64,000 nt of DNA, taken from the NCBI RefSeq assembly GCF_014164785.1, contig NZ_JACJFN010000001.1, positions 1,116,001-1,180,000 on the forward strand. Direction: 5' to 3'. The position numbers and the translations under genes were made by a program. The notes beneath the pieces were generated by a model that saw nothing but the letters and a program-made list of their open reading frames with translations, had not been told where the DNA came from and searched no databases. The stretch comes from Aquipseudomonas guryensis (GTDB lineage: Bacteria; Pseudomonadota; Gammaproteobacteria; Pseudomonadales; Pseudomonadaceae). Below are positions 1 through 8,407 of this stretch, in pieces (within the stretch, counting starts at the first letter, position 1; each line of letters begins with the position of its first letter).

Positions 1-2
1 AG

Positions 3-392
3 CAGATGGCCGCCCACGGCGTCGACTGCTTCCTGGATATCCACGGTGACGAGGAAATCCCCTACGTGTTTACCGCCGGCTGCGAAGGCAACCCCGGTTT
101 TACGGCGCGCCTGGACGCCCTGGAGCAGGAGTTCCGCGAGCGCCTGATGGCCTGCGGCGAATTCCAGGTGGAACACGGCTACCCGCGCGACGAACCCGGC
201 CAGGCCAACCTGGCGCTGGCCTGCAACTGGGTCGGGCAGACCTACGATTGCCTGGCCTATACGGTGGAGATGCCGTTCAAGGACCACGACCTCACGCCCG
301 ATCCGCGCACCGGCTGGAATGGCGCGCGCAGCAAGAACCTGGCGCGTGCCGTGTTCAGTGTGCTGGCGGCGATGGTCGACAAGCTGCGCTGA
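3..392 (+). CDS. M14-family zinc carboxypeptidase, C-terminal part (cut by window edge)
   Basis: The reading frame is already open at the first bases and ends at TGA 390-392, so the gene begins upstream of the window and only about 129 residues are visible. The segment DIHGDEEIPYVFTAGCEG followed by a helical stretch and YTVEMPFKDHD fits the C-terminal half of the catalytic domain of cytosolic M14 (carboxypeptidase A-like, CCP/AGBL-type) peptidases. In that family the DxHG segment carries a zinc-binding His and the late Glu (here in YTVEMPF) is the catalytic acid. The assignment comes from recalled motifs; the N-terminal HxxE zinc site lies outside the window. Substrate is unknown. Confidence 0.75.
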   Translation, partial: QMAAHGVDCFLDIHGDEEIPYVFTAGCEGNPGFTARLDALEQEFRERLMACGEFQVEHGYPRDEPGQANLALACNWVGQTYDCLAYTVEMPFKDHDLTPDPRTGWNGARSKNLARAVFSVLAAMVDKLR

Positions 393-415
393 GCAGCCTG
401 TTCCGCGAGCGCAGC

Positions 416-664
416 CTAGAGGTCGATGCCCAGCTCCCAGCCTGGCTTGTGCGGGCGGCGGTCTTCGCCGCTGCGGCGGTCGGCCTCGAAGCGAATGCTC
501 TGCCGGCGTTCACCGTTCTGCCGGCGCTCGCTTTTGCATTTGTCGCGGGTGTCGATCTGGAAGCAGGCCTTCTTCTTCGGCGCTTCCTGGGCGGTGGCTG
601 ATCCCTGCTCTGGCTCAAGGGCCAGGCCGGGTGCGGCAAAGTCGATGGGGTCTAGGTCTGCCAT
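416..664 (-). CDS. Small conserved hypothetical protein rich in Arg/Glu
   Basis: 82-residue protein; a GGAG-like ribosome site precedes the ATG at 664. It has no signal peptide and no membrane segment. The N-terminal half is Pro/Ala/Glu-rich; the second half is very basic with repeated ERR/DRR motifs (NGERRQ, DRRSGEDRR) and one Cys pair (CFQIDTRDKC). I have the impression that RRSGEDRR-type proteins recur in Pseudomonas, but I cannot name a family. It lies convergent to the carboxypeptidase gene and in the same orientation as trpBA, which is separated from it by a terminator. Function unknown; a nucleic-acid-binding role would be guesswork. Confidence 0.55.
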   Translation of the reverse strand: MADLDPIDFAAPGLALEPEQGSATAQEAPKKKACFQIDTRDKCKSERRQNGERRQSIRFEADRRSGEDRRPHKPGWELGIDL

Positions 665-849
665 GGGGCTGCTCCATTCCTGGCTGGCGCACAGGAAAAT
701 CCGGGGCCGGGTGCCGAGGGTTGTCCCCAGTCAGGCTAGATCGGCTGGAACAGTCGCGCCATGTCGTTCATCTGGAAGGGCGAACGGCGCTTAGCGGGGC
801 GTTGGGCGGGGTGGTGAAGGGGTGCTGAAACCGCTTGCCGCTGGGCATG

Positions 850-887
850 AAAAAGCCGCTGTCTCCATCCAGAGCAGCGGCTTTTTT
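850..887 (-). terminator. Bidirectional intrinsic terminator after trpA
   Basis: A perfect stem AAAAAGCCGCTG / CAGCGGCTTTTTT encloses a loop of about 12 nt, with a T-run on both strands. It lies 18 bp beyond the trpA stop codon and should end the trpBA transcript. Confidence 0.85.
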
Positions 888-904
888 ACGGCGGACGACA
901 GTGT

Positions 905-1714
905 TTAAAGGCGCGCGCCGCGAACTCCCTCGGCCAGCGACCGGCAAAGGCTCAGCACGCCCTGGATGGCCTGCTGGTCGTCCGTGGCATTGGCGATCTG
1001 GTCGATCAGTGCCGAGCCGACCACCACACCGTCGGCCAGACGGGCGATGGTCGCCGCGTGTTCCGGGGTACGGATGCCGAAGCCGATGCACAGTGGCAGT
1101 TCGGTGTGGCGGCGCAGGCGGGTCACGGCTTCCTGCACATGCTCGATGGTGGCCGAGCCGGCGCCGGTGACGCCGGCTACCGAGACGTAATAGACGAAGC
1201 CCGAGCTGCCGTTGAGCACGGTGGGCAGGCGTTTGTCGTCGGTGGTCGGGGTGGTCAGGCGGATGAAGTCCAGGCCCGCAGCCTGGGCCGGGTCGCACAG
1301 GTCGGCGTTATGTTCCGGCGGCAGGTCGACCACGATCAGGCCATCGACACCGGACTCTTTGGCCTCGGCGATGAAGGCCGCGACGCCGTAGTGGTGGATC
1401 GGGTTGAAGTAGCCCATCAGCACCAGCGGGGTGGTCTGATCGCCTGCACGGAACTCACGGACCATCTGCAGGGTCTTGGCCAGGTTCTGCTTGGCGCCCA
1501 GGGCGCGGATGTTGGCCAGCTGGATCGCCGGGCCGTCGGCCATCGGGTCGGTGAACGGCATGCCCAGTTCGATTACGTCGGCACCGGCCGCCGGCAGGCC
1601 CTTGAGGATAGCCAGGGACGCGTCGTAGTTGGGGTCGCCGGCGGTGACGAAGGTCACCAGGGCGGCGCGATTTTGTTCTTTCAGTTCAGCAAAGCGGCTT
1701 TGCAGGCGGCTCAT
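905..1714 (-). CDS. trpA: Tryptophan synthase alpha subunit
   Basis: 269 residues, the normal TrpA length. It cleaves indole-3-glycerol phosphate to indole and glyceraldehyde-3-phosphate within the alpha2beta2 tryptophan synthase complex (last step of tryptophan synthesis). The catalytic acids fall at the canonical positions, Glu49 in DVIELGMPF and Asp60 in DPMADGP, and the phosphate-binding loop [10 protein letters not shown] is present near the C-terminus. The start ATG overlaps the trpB stop as TGATG, so translation is coupled to trpB. Expression should follow the trpB promoter and the TrpI activator encoded divergently. No anomalies. Confidence 0.98.
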   Translation of the reverse strand: MSRLQSRFAELKEQNRAALVTFVTAGDPNYDASLAILKGLPAAGADVIELGMPFTDPMADGPAIQLANIRALGAKQNLAKTLQMVREFRAGDQTTPLVLMGYFNPIHHYGVAAFIAEAKESGVDGLIVVDLPPEHNADLCDPAQAAGLDFIRLTTPTTDDKRLPTVLNGSSGFVYYVSVAGVTGAGSATIEHVQEAVTRLRRHTELPLCIGFGIRTPEHAATIARLADGVVVGSALIDQIANATDDQQAIQGVLSLCRSLAEGVRGARL

Positions 1715-2928
1715 CAGTGTTTCTCCTGCTTGGACTGTTCCATGTGGTGCATGACGGTCTGCATGTCCTTGTCGCCGCGGCCGGACAGGTTGATCACCAT
1801 CAGATGATCTTTGGGCAGCTTCGGTGCACGTTTGAAGGCTTCGGCCAGGGCGTGGGCACTTTCCAGGGCCGGGATGATGCCTTCCTGACGGCAGCAGGTG
1901 TGGAACGCGGCCAGGGCTTCGTCGTCGGTTACCGAGGTGTATTCGACGCGGCCGATATCATGCAACCAGGCGTGTTCCGGGCCGATGCCGGGGTAATCGA
2001 GGCCGGCGGAAATCGAGTGGGCGTCGATGATCTGGCCGTCGTTGTCCTGCAGCAGGAAGGTGCGGTTGCCGTGCAATACGCCCGGTACGCCGCCGTTCAG
2101 GCTGGCCGCATGCTTGCCGGTGGCGATGCCGTAGCCGGCGGCTTCGACGCCGACAATCTGCACGGATTTATCGTCGAGGAAGGGGTGGAACAGGCCGATG
2201 GCGTTGGAGCCACCGCCGATGCAGGCCACCAGGCTGTCGGGCAGACGGCCTTCCTGGGCGAGGATCTGCTCGCGGGTTTCCTTGCCGATCACCGCCTGGA
2301 AGTCGCGCACCATTGCCGGGTACGGGTGCGGGCCGGCCACGGTGCCGATCATGTAGAAGGTGTTGTCGACGTTGGTCACCCAGTCGCGCAGGGCTTCGTT
2401 CATCGCGTCTTTCAAGGTGCCGGTGCCGGCGACCACGGGGATCACGGTGGCGCCCAGCAGCTTCATGCGGAACACGTTGGCCTGCTGGCGATCGATGTCG
2501 GTGGTGCCCATGAAGATCACGCATTCCATGCCAAAGCGCGCGGCCACGGTGGCGGTGGCCACGCCGTGCATGCCGGCGCCGGTCTCGGCGATGATGCGTT
2601 TCTTGCCCATGCGCCGTGCCAGCAGGGCCTGGCCGATGCAGTTGTTGATCTTGTGCGCGCCGGTGTGATTGAGCTCTTCGCGCTTGAAGTAGATCTTCGC
2701 ACCGCCGCACATCTCGGTCAGGCGCTCGGCGAAATACAGCGGGCTCGGACGGCCGACGAAGTCACGCTGGAAGTAGGCCAGTTCCTTCTGGAATTCGGGG
2801 TCCAGCTTGGCCTTTTCGTACTCGGCGGCCAGGTCGTGAATCAGCGGCATCAGGGTTTCGGCGACGTACTGACCGCCGAAGTGGCCGAACAGGCCAGTGG
2901 CGTCTGGGCCGGTGCGCAGTGAAGTCAT
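1714..2928 (-). CDS. trpB: Tryptophan synthase beta chain
   Basis: 404 residues. PLP enzyme condensing channelled indole with L-serine to make tryptophan. The PLP lysine is K93 in HTGAHKINN; the phosphate-binding GGGSNA loop and the C-terminal SGRGDKD segment are present. The frame stays open upstream to 3006, but the start at 2928 is chosen because the protein then begins [14 protein letters not shown] as in known TrpB, and AGGAG lies seven bases upstream. First gene of trpBA; the promoter is in the trpI-trpB intergenic region. In fluorescent pseudomonads trpBA is induced by indoleglycerol phosphate through TrpI rather than by attenuation. Confidence 0.98.
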   Translation of the reverse strand: MTSLRTGPDATGLFGHFGGQYVAETLMPLIHDLAAEYEKAKLDPEFQKELAYFQRDFVGRPSPLYFAERLTEMCGGAKIYFKREELNHTGAHKINNCIGQALLARRMGKKRIIAETGAGMHGVATATVAARFGMECVIFMGTTDIDRQQANVFRMKLLGATVIPVVAGTGTLKDAMNEALRDWVTNVDNTFYMIGTVAGPHPYPAMVRDFQAVIGKETREQILAQEGRLPDSLVACIGGGSNAIGLFHPFLDDKSVQIVGVEAAGYGIATGKHAASLNGGVPGVLHGNRTFLLQDNDGQIIDAHSISAGLDYPGIGPEHAWLHDIGRVEYTSVTDDEALAAFHTCCRQEGIIPALESAHALAEAFKRAPKLPKDHLMVINLSGRGDKDMQTVMHHMEQSKQEKH

Positions 2929-3004
2929 GGCGGAGCTCCTGTTTCTGCCCCCCAGGCCCGCTGCTGAACGAGGGGCCGGAGGAGAGGGTATGGACGATGG
3001 CGCC

Positions 3005-3032
3005 ATTCTACCCCTGGCCGCCCACCTGAAAA
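3005..3032 (-). promoter_or_regulatory. Predicted trpBA promoter
   Basis: Reading the minus strand, TTTTCA (-35, weak) and TAGAAT (-10, 3005-3010) are separated by 16 bp, about 77 bp upstream of the trpB ATG. The weak -35 fits a promoter that needs an activator (TrpI). Predicted from sequence only. Confidence 0.55.
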
Positions 3033-3042
3033 GCGATTAGAT

Positions 3043-3057
3043 TGCCGTAACACGTCA
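3043..3057. promoter_or_regulatory. Candidate TrpI operator
   Basis: TGCCGTAACACGTCA is an interrupted dyad (TGnCGT-N3-ACGnCA), the kind of T-rich/A-rich dyad bound by LysR regulators. Its centre lies about 50 bp upstream of the expected trpB transcription start and just upstream of trpI, the location where TrpI is known to bind in P. aeruginosa. Site assignment is inferred. Confidence 0.45.
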
Positions 3058-3075
3058 GAAAAAATCACAGATATC

Positions 3076-3963
3076 ATGAGCCGAGAACTGCCCCCGCTGA
3101 ATGCCCTGCGCGCCTTCGAAGCCGCTGCCCGCCTGCAGAGTGTCAGCCAGGCCGCAGATGAGCTGAGCGTAACCCACGGTGCGGTGAGCCGGCAGATCCG
3201 TGTGCTGGAGGACCAACTGGGGGTGCCCTTGTTCAGCAAGGAGGGGCGCGGCGTAAAACTCACCGATGCCGGCATCCGTCTGCGCGATGCGGCGAGTGAG
3301 GCCTTCGAGCGTCTGCGCAGTACCTGCGCCGAGCTGAAACAGCAGCAGGTCGATGCGCCTTTTGTTCTCGGCTGCCCCGGCAGCCTGCTGGCGCGCTGGT
3401 TTATTCCGCGTCTCGACAGATTACAGCGCGCATTGCCCGAGCTGCGCCTGCAACTGTCGGCCAGCGAAGGCGAACTGGACCCGCGCCGCCCTGGGGTGGA
3501 TGCCACCCTGTGTTTCGCCGAACCGCCCTGGCCGGCGGACATGCAGGTGTTCGAACTGGCCGCCGAACGCATCGGCCCGGTGCTCAGCCCGCGTTCGCCG
3601 CGCTTTGCCGAGCTGGCCCAGGCGCCGGCCGGGGCGTTGCTGGGTGAGCCACTGCTGCACACCGTGTCGCGCCCGCAGGCCTGGCCGCAGTGGGCGCGGG
3701 CGCAGCAGCTGGATGCCACGCGCCTGCAGCTGGGTCAGGGCTTCGAGCACCTGTATTACCTGCTGGAGGCGGCGGCGGCCGGCCTTGGCGTGGCTATCGC
3801 CCCGCAGCAGCTGGTTGCCGACGATATGGCCGGCGGCCGCTTGCTGGCGCCCTGGGGTTTTGTCGAAACGCCGGCACGGCTGGCCCTGTGGGTGCCGGCG
3901 CGGGCTCGCGATAGCCGCGCAGAGCGCCTGGCCGAATGGTTACGCGAGGAACTGGCCGGCTGA
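3076..3963 (+). CDS. trpI: LysR-family activator of trpBA
   Basis: 295 residues. N-terminal winged helix-turn-helix of the LysR family (roughly residues 5-65: [20 protein letters not shown]... then [16 protein letters not shown]), followed by a substrate-binding effector domain. In P. aeruginosa and P. putida TrpI senses indoleglycerol phosphate and activates trpBA. It is divergent from trpB with 147 bp between the two starts, the classical trpI-trpBA layout, which is what fixes the identity. TrpI also normally represses its own gene. The ATG at 3076 has only a weak Shine-Dalgarno sequence. Confidence 0.93.
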   Translation: MSRELPPLNALRAFEAAARLQSVSQAADELSVTHGAVSRQIRVLEDQLGVPLFSKEGRGVKLTDAGIRLRDAASEAFERLRSTCAELKQQQVDAPFVLGCPGSLLARWFIPRLDRLQRALPELRLQLSASEGELDPRRPGVDATLCFAEPPWPADMQVFELAAERIGPVLSPRSPRFAELAQAPAGALLGEPLLHTVSRPQAWPQWARAQQLDATRLQLGQGFEHLYYLLEAAAAGLGVAIAPQQLVADDMAGGRLLAPWGFVETPARLALWVPARARDSRAERLAEWLREELAG

Positions 3964-4011
3964 TTCTCGACTAGCCTCAGACAGGAACAGTCCTGCCTAA
4001 GGAGAAGCAGC

Positions 4012-4227
4012 ATGTCCGATCACCACACCTACAAGAAGATCGAAGTCGTCGGCTCGTCGAAGACCAGCATCGAGGACGCGATCAGCAATGCCCTGGCCGA
4101 ATGCGCCAAGTCCGTGCGCAACATGGATTGGTTCGAAGTCACTGAAACCCGCGGGCATATCGAGGGCGGCAAGGTCGGCCACTATCAGGTCACCTTGAAA
4201 GTCGGTTTCCGCATCGGCAATAGCTGA
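4012..4227 (+). CDS. Dodecin, small flavin-binding protein
   Basis: 71 residues with strong Shine-Dalgarno AAGGAG eight bases before the ATG. The sequence YKKIEVVGSSKTSIEDAISNAL...WFEVTETRGHIEGGKVGHYQVTLKVGFRI is typical of dodecins, beta-alpha-beta-beta proteins that assemble into hollow dodecamers and store or buffer flavins such as FMN or riboflavin. The Trp in the DWFEV segment corresponds to the residue that stacks on the isoalloxazine ring in known dodecins. Cytosolic. It follows trpI by 48 bp but has its own ribosome site and is probably a separate unit. Confidence 0.93.
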   Translation: MSDHHTYKKIEVVGSSKTSIEDAISNALAECAKSVRNMDWFEVTETRGHIEGGKVGHYQVTLKVGFRIGNS

Positions 4228-4384
4228 GGCGTTGGCAGAAATTCCTCGCTCCGTGCGCTAGGCTGCCTGTGGTCTGGCAGCGTGGCGCTGGGGTTCGAAC
4301 AAGAGCGCGCGCCCTTTCCGTCTGGGGGTGGATTGCCCCGCCATGGCTCGTTTGAGCCGTTTATCTAACGAAGGAGCGTTAACC

Positions 4385-4609
4385 ATGAAACAACTGATTC
4401 TGGGCCTGGCCCTGTTTTCCCTGGCTGGCTCGGCCCTGGCGGCGGCCAAGCCGTGCGAGGAGCTGAAGGCGGAGATCGACGCCAAGCTCAAGGCCAAGGG
4501 CGTTGCGGCCTATAGCCTGGAGGTGGTGGACAAGGGCAGCGCCGGCGACAAGAGCGTGGTCGGCACCTGCGAAGCTGGCAGCAAGGAAATCGTCTACCAG
4601 CGCGGCTGA
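4385..4609 (+). CDS. DUF1161 small periplasmic protein
   Basis: 74 residues. A signal peptide ([20 protein letters not shown]) is followed by [43 protein letters not shown], the pattern of DUF1161 proteins. Two conserved Cys (in KPCEE and GTCEAG) probably form a disulfide. The ATG at 4385 is preferred over an upstream in-frame ATG at 4328 because it starts the signal peptide and has AAGGAG upstream. Followed by a strong terminator, so monocistronic. Function of the family is unknown. Confidence 0.9.
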   Translation: MKQLILGLALFSLAGSALAAAKPCEELKAEIDAKLKAKGVAAYSLEVVDKGSAGDKSVVGTCEAGSKEIVYQRG

Positions 4610-4629
4610 GCCTAGCGCCCGTCTGCACA

Positions 4630-4663
4630 GGCCGGAGTTCCCGCCAGGGGCTCCGGCCTTTTT
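4630..4663 (+). terminator. Intrinsic terminator after the DUF1161 gene
   Basis: Stem GGCCGGAG / CTCCGGCC with a 13-nt loop, followed by TTTTTG. Confidence 0.85.
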
Positions 4664-4719
4664 GTTGTTGCCTTTCGCCGCGCCGCCCCCATAAAGCTGG
4701 TATGACCTCAGGAGGCTTT

Positions 4720-5721
4720 ATGAGCAGGCTGTCCACCACCCCGTTTTCAATCCTCGACCTGGCGCCGATGCGCGACGACGAGAGCGGCCCTGCGCCGGCC
4801 CTGCAACGTTCCCTGGCTCTGGCCCAGCATGCCGAGCGCCTGGGCTTCTCGCGCTACTGGGTGGCCGAGCACCACAACATGGAGGGCATCGCCAGCTCGG
4901 CCACCGCGGTGCTGCTCGGCTACCTGGCGGCCGGCACCACGACCCTGCGCCTGGGTTCCGGCGGCATCATGCTGCCCAACCATGCGCCGCTGGTGGTGGC
5001 CGAGCAGTTCGGCACCCTCGCCGCGTTGTATCCGGGGCGCATCGAACTGGGCCTCGGCCGCGCGCCGGGGGCCGACCAGCAGACCGCCCGCGCCCTGCGC
5101 CGCGACCGCCTGGGCAGCGCCGACGACTTCCCCCAGGATGTCGAGGAACTGCAGGCCCTGCTTGGCCCGCGCCAGCCGGGGCAGCAGGTGATCGCCATGC
5201 CGGGCATGGACAGCAACGTGCCGCTCTGGCTGCTCGGTTCCAGCCTGTTCAGCGCCCAGCTGGCGGCGCAGAAAGGCCTGCCCTATGCCTTCGCCGCGCA
5301 CTTCGCGCCGCGCTACCTGCACCAGGCGCTGCGCATCTACCGCGACAACTTCCAGCCCTCGGCCGTGCTCGACAAACCCTATGCGATGGTCGGCGTACCG
5401 CTGATCGCCGCGCCGACTGATGAAGAGGCCGAGTTCCTCGCCACTACCGCCTTCCAGCGCGTGCTGGCGCTGATGCGCGGGCAGAGCCTGGTGCTACGCC
5501 CGCCGGTGGAGAGCATGGCCGGGCGCTGGCAGCCGCACGAGCAGCAGGCGGTGGGCGACTTCCTCGGCCTGGCGGTGATCGGCGGACCGCAGAAGGTGCG
5601 TGCGCGCCTGGAGATCCTGCTGGAACAGACCGGCGCCGATGAGCTGATCTTCACCGGCGACCTGTACCAGCACGAGCATCGCCTGCGCAGCTTCGAGATC
5701 CTGGCCGGCCTGCGCGACTAG
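4720..5721 (+). CDS. LLM-class (luciferase-like) flavin-dependent oxidoreductase
   Basis: 333 residues, a bacterial-luciferase-like TIM barrel of the MsnO8/YhbW type: N-terminal [13 protein letters not shown], then [73 protein letters not shown]. These are the barrel strands and FMN-binding segments of the family. Members use reduced FMN and oxygen to oxidise varied substrates; the substrate here cannot be inferred. The start at 4720 is chosen over an ATG at 4702 because AGGAGG lies four bases upstream and the protein then begins as known members do. Monocistronic. Confidence 0.9.
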   Translation: MSRLSTTPFSILDLAPMRDDESGPAPALQRSLALAQHAERLGFSRYWVAEHHNMEGIASSATAVLLGYLAAGTTTLRLGSGGIMLPNHAPLVVAEQFGTLAALYPGRIELGLGRAPGADQQTARALRRDRLGSADDFPQDVEELQALLGPRQPGQQVIAMPGMDSNVPLWLLGSSLFSAQLAAQKGLPYAFAAHFAPRYLHQALRIYRDNFQPSAVLDKPYAMVGVPLIAAPTDEEAEFLATTAFQRVLALMRGQSLVLRPPVESMAGRWQPHEQQAVGDFLGLAVIGGPQKVRARLEILLEQTGADELIFTGDLYQHEHRLRSFEILAGLRD

Positions 5722-5790
5722 ACCGGGCGAACTTTGTGGTGTGCGCTGCCCTCTCAAGCAGGACACCCCTAATTCGCGAGGAGCACGCAC

Positions 5791-6222
5791 ATGGCGATCA
5801 AGAAGACGGCATCCGCCCACTGGCAGGGCGGCATCAAGGACGGCAAGGGCACCATCTCCACCGAGAGCGGTGCCCTCAAGGCCACCCCCTATGGCTTCAA
5901 TACCCGCTTCGAGGGCCAGCCTGGCAGCAATCCCGAGGAGCTGATCGGCGCGGCGCATGCCGCTTGTTTCTCCATGGCCCTGTCCCTGCAGCTAGGCGAG
6001 GCCGGGATGACCGCCGAGAGCATCGACACCCAGGCCGAAGTGGTGCTGGAAAAGGATGCCGGCGGTTTCACCATTAGCACAGTCAACCTGAGGCTCAAGG
6101 CGAAGATTCCCGGTGCCGACCGGGTTCGCTTCGAGCAGGCGGTGGCCGCGGCCAAGACCGGCTGTCCGGTATCCAAGCTGCTCAATGCCGAGATCACCCT
6201 GCACACGACATTGGACAGCTGA
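5791..6222 (+). CDS. osmC: OsmC-family peroxiredoxin (organic hydroperoxide resistance)
   Basis: 143 residues with AGGAGC nine bases upstream of the ATG. OsmC/Ohr fold: TPYGFNTRFEG, then PEELIGAAHAACFSMALSL with the peroxidatic Cys (about residue 60), and KTGCPVSKLLNAEI with the resolving Cys (about residue 126). The enzyme reduces organic hydroperoxides in the cytoplasm by a Cys-Cys mechanism. The HAACFS and TGCPVS context indicates the OsmC subgroup rather than Ohr. Usually stress or stationary-phase induced; no promoter could be assigned confidently. A palindromic repeat element lies directly downstream. Confidence 0.92.
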   Translation: MAIKKTASAHWQGGIKDGKGTISTESGALKATPYGFNTRFEGQPGSNPEELIGAAHAACFSMALSLQLGEAGMTAESIDTQAEVVLEKDAGGFTISTVNLRLKAKIPGADRVRFEQAVAAAKTGCPVSKLLNAEITLHTTLDS

Positions 6223-6244
6223 GACGTTTGGCAGCTGCTCTTAG

Positions 6245-6382
6245 AGCCTATTCACGATCTTTTGGACTAGAGCCAGACAAGGCAAAAACAGGCGAGGAAG
6301 CGCAGTTTACGAGCTGTAAATGAGCATTCCGAGCCTGTTTTTAACGCGGTATGGCCGACGGCCAGGAGATCGTGAACAGGCT
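6245..6382. mobile_element. MITE-like palindromic element, copy 1, with CTTAG direct repeats
   Basis: 138-bp element whose ends are inverted repeats: AGCCTATTCACGATCT at the left and AGCCTGTTCACGATCT read inward from the right (15 of 16 identical). It is flanked on both sides by CTTAG (6240-6244 and 6383-6387), which looks like a 5-bp target duplication. The interior is an imperfect palindrome (AAAACAGGC ... GCCTGTTTT) around the core AGTTTACGAGCTGTAAATGA. No coding capacity. Two related copies lie at 26909-27018 and 43358-43477. The right flank contains the stop codon of the next gene. Confidence 0.75.
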
Positions 6383-6383
6383 C

Positions 6384-6803
6384 TTAGAAGGTGTTGCAGC
6401 GCAGCACCTTGGCGCGCGCCAGCACCTGGCGCTGGCTGTCGTAGAGCCAGGCCTGGGCCTTGTACTGCAGGGGGCGGGCCTCGATGCGGTACTGCTGGCC
6501 GGCGGCAAAGCCGTCGTACTGCAGGCGCAGGTGGCAGGTCATCTGTATCGGCTCACTGCTGAAGTCGCCACCTCCGCCGCCACCCGCCACTTCGAACTGG
6601 AAGCGCACATCCAGCGCATGGGCGCCGGGGCTGACCTGGAAGTAGCGGCCGTCGCGGGTCTGTTTATCGTCCAGCTTGTGCGCCATCAGGGTGTAGCCGG
6701 CGCTGGCGTAGAGGCTGACCCAGGCCTGTTGCGGGTCGGGCGTAGGCAGCGGGCTGGCGCAGGCGCCAAGGGTGAGCAGGATGATGAAGAAGAATGGGCG
6801 CAT
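6384..6803 (-). CDS. PA0061/PA0062-family lipoprotein (paralogue A)
   Basis: 139 residues. Lipoprotein signal MRPFFFIILLTLGACAS with lipobox LGAC. The mature part has GQ/DGRYFQVSPGAHALDVRFQFEV, a Gly-rich hexamer (GGGGGG), a middle Cys (MTCHL), YDGFAAGQQYRIEARPL, and a final Cys (LRCNTF). The start at 6803 is chosen because it begins the signal peptide. It shares the frame RYFQVSPGxHxLxVRxxFxV ... C ... FAAGQxY ... ARLY with the upstream gene, so the two are tandem duplicates. Likely outer-membrane-anchored and periplasmic; function unknown. Its stop codon sits in the flanking repeat of the MITE-like element. Confidence 0.85.
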   Translation of the reverse strand: MRPFFFIILLTLGACASPLPTPDPQQAWVSLYASAGYTLMAHKLDDKQTRDGRYFQVSPGAHALDVRFQFEVAGGGGGGDFSSEPIQMTCHLRLQYDGFAAGQQYRIEARPLQYKAQAWLYDSQRQVLARAKVLRCNTF

Positions 6804-6844
6804 GGTCGGTTGCTCCGGGCGGCAGAGTTGCAGCATAGCGCTGA

Positions 6845-7261
6845 TCAAACCTCGCCGCAGCGGCCTTCGCGGGCGCGTATCAGCGGTTTGTCGTGTTCAT
6901 CGTAGAGTCTGGCCCAAGGGCGGAAGCCATGGCTGCCAGCCTTCAGGCTATAGCGTTGGCCGGCGGCGAATTCGCTGTAGTCCAGGCTCAGCAGACAGGT
7001 GCGCGGATGAGCCTGGCTGGTCGGGCCGATATTGCTCGGCGCGACCTGGAAGTGCAGGCGCACCTGCAGCTCATGGCGCCCCGGACTGACCTGGAAATAG
7101 CGCGCGTCCTCCAGGGCCTGGCCGTCCACCTGCAGCGCTTGCAGCTGCTGGTCTTCGCCCGCATGCAGCTCGATCCAGGCCTGGCCGGGATCGTGACGCG
7201 GCAGCCAGAGGGAGCAACCGGCGAGAAGCAAGGGCAGGCTGCAGAGCATCAGGCGATACAT
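6845..7261 (-). CDS. PA0061/PA0062-family lipoprotein (paralogue B)
   Basis: 138 residues. Signal MYRLMLCSLPLLLAGCS with lipobox LAGC. The mature domain parallels its downstream paralogue: ALEDARYFQVSPGRHELQVRLHFQV, CLLSLDYSEFAAGQRYSLKAG, ARLYDEHDKPLIRAREGRCGEV. The start at 7261 is the signal-peptide Met; GAGGAATGTC precedes it. 41 bp separate it from paralogue A and the two probably form an operon. It is divergent from a lipoprotein aminopeptidase gene (53 bp between starts), a neighbourhood I remember from PAO1 (PA0061-PA0063), suggesting a linked envelope function. Confidence 0.85.
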   Translation of the reverse strand: MYRLMLCSLPLLLAGCSLWLPRHDPGQAWIELHAGEDQQLQALQVDGQALEDARYFQVSPGRHELQVRLHFQVAPSNIGPTSQAHPRTCLLSLDYSEFAAGQRYSLKAGSHGFRPWARLYDEHDKPLIRAREGRCGEV

Positions 7262-7314
7262 GTGACATTCCTCGTGGCTGGCGTCTGGCAGGGACAATGC
7301 AATAGGCTCGGCGC

Positions 7315-8391
7315 ATGCTCCCGACCCTATCGCTCGTCATACTCGACCACGCCCGCCGCTGCGGGGTTCCCCTGTTGCTCGGCCTGCTGCTGAGCGGTTG
7401 CAGCAGCCTGGAGTATTACGCCCAGCTCGCCGGCGGCCAGTGGCAACTGCTGCAGGCGCGTGAGCCGGTCAGCGCGATCATCGCCGACCCGGCGCGCGAC
7501 CCGCAGTTGCAAAAACGCCTGGCCCTGGCCCAGCAGGCGCGCAGTTTTGCCAGTGCCGAGCTGGGCCTGCCGGACAACCGCAGCTACCGCCTGTATGCCG
7601 ACCTGCAGCGGCCCTATGTGGTGTGGAATGTGTTTGCCACCGCCGAGCTATCGCTGGCGCCGCTGACCCACTGCTTCCCCATCGCCGGCTGCGTGGCCTA
7701 CCGCGGTTTCTACCAGCAGAGTCGCGCCCGTGGCGCCGCCGCCCTGCTGCGCCAGGAGGGCCTGGATACCTATGTGGCCGGGATCGAGGCCTACTCCACC
7801 CTGGGCTGGTTCGATGACCCGATCCTCAGCAGCATGCTGCGTTGGGACGACGAGCGCCTGGCCGCGGTGATCTTCCACGAACTGGCCCACCAGCAGCTGT
7901 ATGTGCAGGACGACACCGCGTTCAACGAGTCCTTCGCCAGCTTCGTCGAGCAGGAGGGCCTGCGCCAGTGGCGCGCCCGCCGTGGTCTGCCGGCGCAGGA
8001 CGACGCCGGTGAGCGGCAGAAGCAGCAATTCATCGCGCTGATCCTGGCCAGCCGCGCGCGTCTCGAACGGCTGTACGCCAGCCCGCGCAGCGACGTGGAA
8101 AAGCGCCAGGGCAAGGCCGCCGAGTTTGCCCGCCTGCGCAGCGAATACCGCCAGCTGTGCGACAGCCAGTGGCGCGGCGACCGGCGTTTCGATGCCTGGA
8201 TCAACGCGCCGCTGAACAATGCCAAGCTGCTGCCCTTCGGCCTTTACGACCGCTGGGTGCCAGCGTTTGCGGCCCTGTTTGCCCAGGCCGGGAGCGACTG
8301 GGCCAGCTTCTACGCACAGGCAGCGGCACTCGGCGAGCTGCCGGCCAAGCAGCGCCGCGCGCAGTTGAACAGGCTGACGGCGGGCGATTAG
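7315..8391 (+). CDS. Putative lipoprotein aminopeptidase (zinc metallopeptidase)
   Basis: 358 residues. The N-terminus has a hydrophobic segment ending in LLLSGCSS, a lipobox, so the protein is probably an envelope lipoprotein. The zinc site is FHELAHQ (HExxH, about residues 186-192), followed by NESFASFVEQEGL, the glutamate zinc ligand region of the PF10023-type aminopeptidase family (COG4324). Conserved TLGWFDDPILSSML precedes the site. The ATG used has a poor ribosome site; a slightly different start within the signal peptide is possible. Divergent from the paralogous lipoprotein pair. Substrate unknown; a role in peptide turnover at the envelope is inferred. Confidence 0.82.
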   Translation: MLPTLSLVILDHARRCGVPLLLGLLLSGCSSLEYYAQLAGGQWQLLQAREPVSAIIADPARDPQLQKRLALAQQARSFASAELGLPDNRSYRLYADLQRPYVVWNVFATAELSLAPLTHCFPIAGCVAYRGFYQQSRARGAAALLRQEGLDTYVAGIEAYSTLGWFDDPILSSMLRWDDERLAAVIFHELAHQQLYVQDDTAFNESFASFVEQEGLRQWRARRGLPAQDDAGERQKQQFIALILASRARLERLYASPRSDVEKRQGKAAEFARLRSEYRQLCDSQWRGDRRFDAWINAPLNNAKLLPFGLYDRWVPAFAALFAQAGSDWASFYAQAAALGELPAKQRRAQLNRLTAGD

Positions 8392-8407
8392 TGCGTTTGG
8401 CTGACCA

